Origin: Candidatus Aegiribacteria sp.
Lineage (GTDB): Bacteria; Fermentibacterota; Fermentibacteria; Fermentibacterales; JCC-6
Assembly (NCBI GenBank): GCA_030640155.1
Contig: DAOWJX010000098.1
Coordinates: forward strand, 1-7,217
Reading direction: 5' to 3'
DNA: 7,217 bases
Shown here one piece after another: positions 1 through 5,275 of the stretch. The translations under genes and the position numbers were made by a program. The notes under the pieces were generated by a model. That model was not told where the DNA came from and searched no databases. It saw only the letters and a program-made list of their open reading frames with translations. The first letter of the stretch is position 1; every line of letters begins with the position of its first letter.

Positions 1-963
1 GATAATAGGTGTTCCCTCAAGATCAAGAATGCAGTAAGGAAGCCTGAGATTGAAATCCCCTTTGCCTTTCCAGTTGCTGTTTCTGAGCTTTTCAAGTTCA
101 TTAAGATTATTAGTCAAATTAAGCTCGGCAAGAGCCGATGCAAGCTGTTCGCGGGTGAGGGCTTTTCCGTGATATTGATCATCATTCTCCATGAAAGAAA
201 CACCTTTGCCCATTACGGTCATGGCTATAACGAGTTTCGGAGCCCTGGGTGAAATTTCCGGTTTGAGAGCCCTGTAAAGAGCAGAAAGTCTGTGCCCATC
301 TACTTCAGTAACGTCCCAGCCATCGGCACGGTATTCGCTCGCGATATCCGTATACATCACCCTGTCCGTGCGGCCGCATATCTGCAGTCCGTTGCAGTCA
401 ACGACAACAGTTATGTTATTGAGTCCATATGCTCTGATGAACCTCCTGGCTTCTGCTATCTGACCCTTCTGATGTTCTCCATCTCCTGTTACAACCCAGA
501 CATGATTGTGGATTCCCCTCGATCTGTCTGCCAGAGCCATTCCCGCAGCAGCGGAAACACCCTGCCCGAGATTGCCTGTTGTAAGTTCTACACCAGGAAC
601 AGATCTTTCAATGTGTCCTTCGAATGGACTGCCGGCCTTCCTGAAAGTGGAGACTGCTCTTTCCAGATCAAAGAAGCCCAGTCTTCCCAGTGTTGCGTAA
701 ACAGCAGGTGATGTATGACCGTGGCTTACAATTATTCTATCCCGTCCATCCTTCAGGGGTGAACAGGGATCAACATTTGCCTGAGACCAGAGCAGGGCGA
801 AAATTTCAAGGGATGACATCGATCCACCCGGATGACCACTTCCCGAGAGTGTTGTCATCCTGAGGATATCCCCTCTGGCGTTCCTGCAGAAATCCTCAAG
901 GTTTCTCCTAATATCGGAGGAGAGATCGAGTGATTTGAACAACGTACGGTCTATACTACTCAA
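1..963 (-). CDS. tkt: Transketolase, N-terminal (TPP-binding) part, 3' end beyond window
   Basis: Transketolase moves two-carbon ketol units between sugar phosphates in the cytosolic pentose phosphate pathway, using thiamine diphosphate (TPP). The 321 visible residues hold the pyrophosphate-binding domain. SGHPGGS is at 42-48 (His44), SHGH at 80-83, His117, TTGNLGQG at 128-135 and GDGEHQKGQ at 160-168. Asn191 and Leu193 follow at the usual distance for metal/TPP binding, and His265 lies in QYHGKAL. By alignment from memory with yeast transketolase these match His30, His69, His103, Asp157, Asn187 and His263. Lys166 sits where yeast has Glu162. The frame is open through base 1, so I cannot tell a split N-subunit (usually about 270-300 aa) from a full-length enzyme; the continuation beyond residue 290 slightly favours full length. 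I chose the TTG start at 963-961, overlapping the ftcD stop, because a GGAAGG site lies 9 nt upstream. An in-frame TTG at 942-940 lacks one. Confidence 0.93.
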   Translation of the reverse strand, partial: MSSIDRTLFKSLDLSSDIRRNLEDFCRNARGDILRMTTLSGSGHPGGSMSSLEIFALLWSQANVDPCSPLKDGRDRIIVSHGHTSPAVYATLGRLGFFDLERAVSTFRKAGSPFEGHIERSVPGVELTTGNLGQGVSAAAGMALADRSRGIHNHVWVVTGDGEHQKGQIAEARRFIRAYGLNNITVVVDCNGLQICGRTDRVMYTDIASEYRADGWDVTEVDGHRLSALYRALKPEISPRAPKLVIAMTVMGKGVSFMENDDQYHGKALTREQLASALAELNLTNNLNELEKLRNSNWKGKGDFNLRLPYCILDLEGTPII

Positions 964-2666
964 GAGTTATTACCTTCCAGCTTTGCCGTGAGCTTTTTCC
1001 TGATCTTTACAAAAACTGCATCTGAGGCTTCAAGCACACCCTCCAGGCATTTTTCAGCCCTCTGTCTGGTGTCATTCGCGAATGAGGAATCCTCGATCTC
1101 TCCCAGATTTATCAGTACATTGTAGTAAGCGCTTACCGCAGCCGCCCTGGCAGCAGCCGCGGCTACACCAGCATCGGAAACAGACGCCTGCATGCCTTTT
1201 TCTTCAAGACTTGATGCCATCTCAATAATGAGAGGGCATTGCAGTAGAACTTTAAGAGGTACCGCAATGGCGTTTCTTATTGCTCCCTGCACATCACCAC
1301 CCTGCTTCGCAACAGTCATCCATTCATTAAAGGCAATAGTGTCATCGTCGATCGCGTTCAGAAGATCATCTTTAATAGATTGAGCTTCAGGTGCGATGTT
1401 TCGCATGAGATCCCAGTCTTTACGGTATTTCCTGTTTTTAACTGTGAGATTCGCCACCATCGCGTTCAGAGAAGCGCCAAGCACACCGATAAGAGCAGCG
1501 GCTGAACCTCCACCGGGAGCGGGGGAGTCAGTTGAGAGCTCGTCCGCAAAATCACGACAGGCCATTCCGGAAAGGTCCACTTCTTTTTCAGAGACTATGT
1601 ATTCGATGATTTTTTCCTCCGATCTGAATGGAGCCACATCCCGAAGACCCATCGATTTTATCGCGATCTCTATCAGTTCCTTCTCCGGTACACCGGTAGT
1701 TTTTCCCTGCCTTCCAACAGAAGAGAGACCTGAATTCTGCTTTTCAAGATAGAATCTTCCTGCTTCCAGCATTGCTGATAGAGGGAGAAGCCCCACCACT
1801 TCCGATCCTGTTACTCGTGTTCCGAGTTTTTCCGCTTCTTCAATTACCGCTTCATATCCAGCATGCAGAGGAGTAACGGAAAGGTCGGTAAGATTCATCG
1901 TAACCTGAGCGGTATCATATTCCTTTATATACCAGCCTGTTGCCTTGCAGTACTGGAGCTTTCCGGGCTGGTTTACTTTATTTCCCTCTTCATCCCTGAC
2001 GAACTTCCAGTTATTGTTTCTTTTGAATCGTCCTGTATCACGGATAGTGAGGCCGATATCACGGGCTACACCTGGATCTTTTGTGTTCAGGTTCACGTTG
2101 TAGGCAATAAGGAAATTCCTTGCTCCTATCGTGCAGACGCCTGTTCTGGCAACTCTCTCGTTCCATTCATTCGGACCGAAATCCGGTGCCCATTCCGGTT
2201 TACCAAGTTTGTCCGGGAGTGCCTCATACTCTCCTTCACGAATATTGGGGAGCTTTTCCCATTCAGGTTTTGAAGCGGCTTTTTCGTAGAGGTAAACCGG
2301 GATTGAAAGTTCCTCACCGACTCGCTTGCCAAGTCTCCGGGCTAATTCCGCGCAATCCTCCATGGTAACACCTGAGACCGGAACGAATGGACAGACATCA
2401 GTTGCTCCGTGGCGAGGGTGTTCCCCGGTCTGCTTTCTCATATCGATCAATTCACCGGCTTTTTTAATCAACTCGAATGATGCATTCATAACTGCATCCG
2501 GAGTACCCGCAATGGTGATGACGGTTCTGTTTGTTGCTGCTCCAGGGTCAACATCAAGAACCTTTGCTCCGCTTATGGAGCTTGCTGCTTTTACAACTTC
2601 GTTTATCAGATCCATGTTCTGTCCCTCAGAGATATTTGGAACAGATTCTACTATCTTTCGGGGCAT
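960..2666 (-). CDS. ftcD: Bifunctional glutamate formiminotransferase / formimino-THF cyclodeaminase
   Basis: This cytosolic enzyme ends one branch of histidine degradation. The formiminotransferase passes the formimino group of N-formiminoglutamate to tetrahydrofolate, releasing glutamate. The cyclodeaminase then closes the ring to 5,10-methenyl-THF with loss of ammonia. The 568-residue protein is a fusion like the animal enzyme (541 aa). The N-terminal domain starts with VPNISEG (9-15) and carries LIDMRK (73-78), GEHPRHGATDVCPF (81-94, His83 matching the human catalytic His82) and WAPDFGP (159-165). The second subdomain ends near 345 with APF and IIEY. The cyclodeaminase domain covers about 365-560, with APGGGS (383-388), the Asp cluster 440-442 at the essential Asp, and YYNVLINL (514-521). 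Two insertions relative to the human protein, about 217-238 and 313-330, resemble those I recall from Bacteroidetes forms. The ATG follows a GAGAGG site (2672-2677) by 5 nt. It is first in an operon with transketolase. No other hut genes are visible. Confidence 0.96.
   Translation of the reverse strand: MPRKIVESVPNISEGQNMDLINEVVKAASSISGAKVLDVDPGAATNRTVITIAGTPDAVMNASFELIKKAGELIDMRKQTGEHPRHGATDVCPFVPVSGVTMEDCAELARRLGKRVGEELSIPVYLYEKAASKPEWEKLPNIREGEYEALPDKLGKPEWAPDFGPNEWNERVARTGVCTIGARNFLIAYNVNLNTKDPGVARDIGLTIRDTGRFKRNNNWKFVRDEEGNKVNQPGKLQYCKATGWYIKEYDTAQVTMNLTDLSVTPLHAGYEAVIEEAEKLGTRVTGSEVVGLLPLSAMLEAGRFYLEKQNSGLSSVGRQGKTTGVPEKELIEIAIKSMGLRDVAPFRSEEKIIEYIVSEKEVDLSGMACRDFADELSTDSPAPGGGSAAALIGVLGASLNAMVANLTVKNRKYRKDWDLMRNIAPEAQSIKDDLLNAIDDDTIAFNEWMTVAKQGGDVQGAIRNAIAVPLKVLLQCPLIIEMASSLEEKGMQASVSDAGVAAAAARAAAVSAYYNVLINLGEIEDSSFANDTRQRAEKCLEGVLEASDAVFVKIRKKLTAKLEGNNS
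973..978 (-). promoter_or_regulatory. Ribosome binding site that decides the transketolase TTG start
   Basis: GGAAGG on the minus strand inside the last codons of ftcD, followed by 9 nt and the TTG at 963-961. The TTG overlaps the ftcD TGA (962-960), which suggests translational coupling. An in-frame TAA at 969-967 closes the frame further upstream, so only the TTG codons at 963 and 942, or much later codons, can start this gene. Confidence 0.6.
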
Positions 2667-2781
2667 ATGGTCCTCTCAATACATGAAGGCATTTCAGAGA
2701 ATGGAAAATTACTGTAGATTCAAGCATCAAAGCTAGGAAAAGGAACGTTAAAAGTCAACGATTGCAGGATAGGGAGAGGGC
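2667..2781. promoter_or_regulatory. Divergent promoter region between ftcD and the GH84 gene
   Basis: These 115 bp separate two genes that point away from each other, so promoters for both operons should lie here. Both ends hold clear Shine-Dalgarno sites: GAGAGG for ftcD (2672-2677, minus) and GGGAG for the GH84 gene (2772-2776, plus). On the minus strand a good -35 candidate, TTGACT (2758-2753), is followed after 17 nt by TAGCTT, a poor -10 with 3 of 6 matches. On the plus strand TAGATT (2715-2720) could be a -10, but no recognisable -35 precedes it. I see no convincing operator palindrome or riboswitch. The presence of promoters is inferred from gene layout; the exact boxes are weak. Confidence 0.5.
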
Positions 2782-3960
2782 ATGATTCGCGGAGTTGTTG
2801 AGGGTTTTTACGGCAGGCCTTATACCGCTTCAGAGAGAGATACAATTATCAGCTATCTATCCATGCTTGATGATCCAGTATACATGTACGCGCCCAAGAA
2901 TGATCCATATCACAGGTTGAAATGGCGGCAGGAATACCCTTGTGACAGCTTTGAAGCTCTTGCTGCAAACATTCGAAAATCCAGGCAGACCGGTGTGAAG
3001 TTCATCTTCGGGATAAGCCCGTGGCAATTCACAGATGACGATGCTGAGTTTATTCAAAAAAAGGCAGATAAGGCGCTTTCAGCCGGAGCCTTCGGAATCT
3101 GCATTCTTTTTGACGATGTTCCTGATAAAGCTGACCCTGAACTGGCATTTCGACAGATTGAATTAGCGGAAAAAGCACTTGCTGATTTCGATTGTCAGGT
3201 TTATATGTGTCCATCCATCTACTGTTCTGAACTTATGGAAATACTCAATGGAGAAGAGTATCTCCATTTCCTGAAGGATAATCTTCCTGAGAGATGGAAT
3301 CTGTTCTGGACCGGTGAAGCTGTCATTTCAAGGAAGCTGGATTCCACTTCTCTCGTTCGAGCTGAGGAACTGCTGGGGAGGCAGCCGGTTCTCTGGGATA
3401 ACCTTCTGGCGGATGACTACACTCTCAGGAGAATATTTCTTGGAGGACTTGTTGACAGAATACCTTGCGGGCACTCGTTTCTTTTGAATCCATCATCCTG
3501 TTTTCCCGCAGCTCTTCATGCGGTTCATGAGATTCTGCTTGCGTCAGGAATTGAAAACTGCTGGCCTGCTGAACTTGGGAATGACAGGACAACCTGGAAG
3601 CTGCTTGGTGAATTTCATCATCTTCCATGGTCTGCGGGAATAGAAGTAGAAGAGCTTCTGCGGAAGATGAGTGCTGCTATTATTAATGGTTCTTCAGAAG
3701 GGTTGATGAAAGATCTGGAGAGGATATCATCCACCCTTGATAGATTCGTTGAATACATACAGGATGTTCAGGGTGGTTTAGATCTCATGCCCTATATAAT
3801 GGACGTTGGAAAACTGATAGGGTGGTGGACAAAAGCCCTGCTTCTGCCAACTCTGCCACAGAGAGTGCGCGAACTCAGATACCTGATGCTTGAAAGGCTT
3901 CCATTCGAACACCCGTTAGCGGCAAATACTGCAGCAGCTGTATCCAGAAGAGAGGAATGA
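2782..3960 (+). CDS. GH84-family beta-N-acetylhexosaminidase (O-GlcNAcase-like), cytosolic
   Basis: GH84 enzymes cleave terminal beta-linked N-acetylglucosamine by substrate-assisted catalysis. The protein (392 aa) begins directly with the catalytic barrel: VEGFYGRPY (6-14), YAPKNDPYHR (36-45) and the acidic pair Asp111-Asp112 in LFDDV. CPSIYC follows (143-148), then FWTGEAV (175-181), LWDNLLADDY (204-213) and LLNPSS (234-239). Aligned from memory with human O-GlcNAcase, Lys39, Asp111, Asp112, Tyr147, Trp205, Asn207, Asp212 and Asn236 fit Lys98, Asp174, Asp175, Tyr219, Trp278, Asn280, Asp285 and Asn313, so the active site looks intact. Residue 211 is Asp where human has Asn284. Residues about 285-392 look helical, and no carbohydrate-binding module follows. 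There is no signal peptide or membrane segment, so it should act in the cytosol. The ATG follows GGGAG by 5 nt. The stop is one base before thyX, indicating one operon. The natural substrate is unknown. Confidence 0.9.
   Translation: MIRGVVEGFYGRPYTASERDTIISYLSMLDDPVYMYAPKNDPYHRLKWRQEYPCDSFEALAANIRKSRQTGVKFIFGISPWQFTDDDAEFIQKKADKALSAGAFGICILFDDVPDKADPELAFRQIELAEKALADFDCQVYMCPSIYCSELMEILNGEEYLHFLKDNLPERWNLFWTGEAVISRKLDSTSLVRAEELLGRQPVLWDNLLADDYTLRRIFLGGLVDRIPCGHSFLLNPSSCFPAALHAVHEILLASGIENCWPAELGNDRTTWKLLGEFHHLPWSAGIEVEELLRKMSAAIINGSSEGLMKDLERISSTLDRFVEYIQDVQGGLDLMPYIMDVGKLIGWWTKALLLPTLPQRVRELRYLMLERLPFEHPLAANTAAAVSRREE
3951..3955 (+). promoter_or_regulatory. thyX ribosome binding site inside the end of the GH84 gene
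   Basis: AGAGG lies in the last codons of the GH84 gene and is followed by 6 nt and the thyX ATG at 3962. The GH84 TGA (3958-3960) sits between the two, so ribosomes finishing the first gene are placed to start the second. This supports the ATG at 3962 as the thyX start. Confidence 0.6.
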
Positions 3961-3961
3961 A

Positions 3962-5275
3962 ATGAGAATCGAACTGGCGGGTTTCAATACCGATATCCAG
4001 AATGGCGGGGGAACACCAGAAACACTTTCTGCTTCCTACGCTCGAATCAGCCGTGATCCTCGACCAATAGACGTTCTCAGGAAAGAAGCGGCAGGGGAAG
4101 TTGAAAAGGCCAGGGCATCCAATCGGCGGATTGTCTTTGAGTATGGTCACGGCTCAGTCGCCGAACACGCTGTTTTTAATTTTGATGTTATTGATATTTC
4201 AAGACTTGCCGCTGAGGAACTGCAGAATTTCAGGTTGGCCAGTTTTACCGAGAAATCCCAGAGATACATCCGTATAGGAAAAGATCTTATCCTGCCCCAG
4301 GAGCTTAATGGAAATGATGAAATCAAATTTCGCGGGACTGCTGACAACCTGTTTGAGATATATGAAAAGCTCTACAACGGATTGATAGAAAGTGGAGCGG
4401 ACAAAGATACTTCAAAAGAAGACGCACGATACATTCTTCCCCTCGCAACTTCATGCCAGATGGGGATGACTGCCAATGCTCGAGAGCTCGAGCATATTAT
4501 CAGAAGGTTGTCCAGCCATCCATTCGCTGAAGTCAGAAAGCTGTCGGAAAAGTTTCTTGAACTGGTAATGGAGGCTTCTCCATCGCTGTTTCTTTTTCTA
4601 GAGGCGACAGCCATGGATAATTTTGCTCATTCCATGTCTCCGGTTGATTCAGCTGTTTCCTGTGATGTGGTACTTGTGGATTGTGATGATGATTCTAAAG
4701 TTGGATCATTGCTTCTGCAGAGGGAAAACGGGGTTCCGATTGAAATCGCTGGAAGGATATGGGCTGAACTTAATTCCGGGGAGAGAGAAAAACTGTTCAT
4801 GGATGCTCTCTCAGGGTTGGGCATACATGATTCTGTTCCGAGGTGCTGGGAATTTTTCCATGCGGAATTTGAACTGATTCTTTCAGCCTCAGCATACGCT
4901 CAGATGAAAAGACACCGGATGTGTACCCGACTCGTTTCGGTGTACGATCCTGTTCTTGGAGTAACTGTTCCAGCAAGTATCTCCAACGCCGGACTTGAAA
5001 GTGACTTCATGGAGGGAATCAGGATTGCTGAGGAAGTCTCAGGTTCTCTGGGCATACTTTATCCCTACATGCTTACAAATGCTCACAGACGAAGGGTTGT
5101 TATTAAAATCAACGGCAGGGAACTCTACCATTTTTCCCGACTCAGGGAAGATTCTCATGCTCAGTGGGATATACGATCAATCGCACATTCCATGCTCCAT
5201 GCAGTCCGGGAAGCGGCACCATTAACCACAGTTCTTACAGGTGGTAAGTCTGATATTTCAGGGTTATTTACCTGA
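3962..5275 (+). CDS. thyX: Tandem-domain ThyX-like flavin-dependent thymidylate synthase
   Basis: ThyX makes dTMP from dUMP in the cytosol, using FAD, NADPH and 5,10-methylene-THF. Classical ThyX is a homotetramer of about 220-250 aa; this protein has 437 residues and two ThyX-like halves. Half one (about 1-205) has YGHGSVAEHAVFNF (61-74), then NFR (89-91) where the RHR of the ThyX motif should be, followed at the right spacing by Ser99 and QRY (100-102), and NAR (172-174). Half two (about 230-437) has RHR (317-319) but no downstream S-x-RY, and keeps NGR (384-386) and RLREDSHAQW (393-402). Arg395 there matches the dUMP-activating Arg174 of Thermotoga ThyX. Each half therefore holds a different part of the standard site, so one chain could form composite sites. 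It is the second gene of an operon with the GH84 gene. Family membership is clear; whether it is active as thymidylate synthase is inference. No thyA is visible. Confidence 0.85.
   Translation: MRIELAGFNTDIQNGGGTPETLSASYARISRDPRPIDVLRKEAAGEVEKARASNRRIVFEYGHGSVAEHAVFNFDVIDISRLAAEELQNFRLASFTEKSQRYIRIGKDLILPQELNGNDEIKFRGTADNLFEIYEKLYNGLIESGADKDTSKEDARYILPLATSCQMGMTANARELEHIIRRLSSHPFAEVRKLSEKFLELVMEASPSLFLFLEATAMDNFAHSMSPVDSAVSCDVVLVDCDDDSKVGSLLLQRENGVPIEIAGRIWAELNSGEREKLFMDALSGLGIHDSVPRCWEFFHAEFELILSASAYAQMKRHRMCTRLVSVYDPVLGVTVPASISNAGLESDFMEGIRIAEEVSGSLGILYPYMLTNAHRRRVVIKINGRELYHFSRLREDSHAQWDIRSIAHSMLHAVREAAPLTTVLTGGKSDISGLFT

Noticed and set aside
292..711. 139-codon open frame on the plus strand
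   Set aside because: It lies fully antisense to the transketolase gene, whose TPP motifs are clear; the translation shows no family features.
1396..2273. Plus-strand open frames of 118 and 136 codons
   Set aside because: Both are antisense to ftcD, which matches its family along its whole length.
2735..2758. Minus-strand TTGACT with TAGCTT 17 nt downstream as a defined sigma-70 promoter for ftcD
   Set aside because: The -10 box matches only 3 of 6 positions, so I kept it as a note in the promoter region rather than its own feature.
5238..5274. Possible terminator at the thyX end: CAGGT/ACCTG arms around a small CTGA-TATT-TCAG hairpin
   Set aside because: The stems are only 4-5 bp and there is no T-run after them; chance pairing is more likely.
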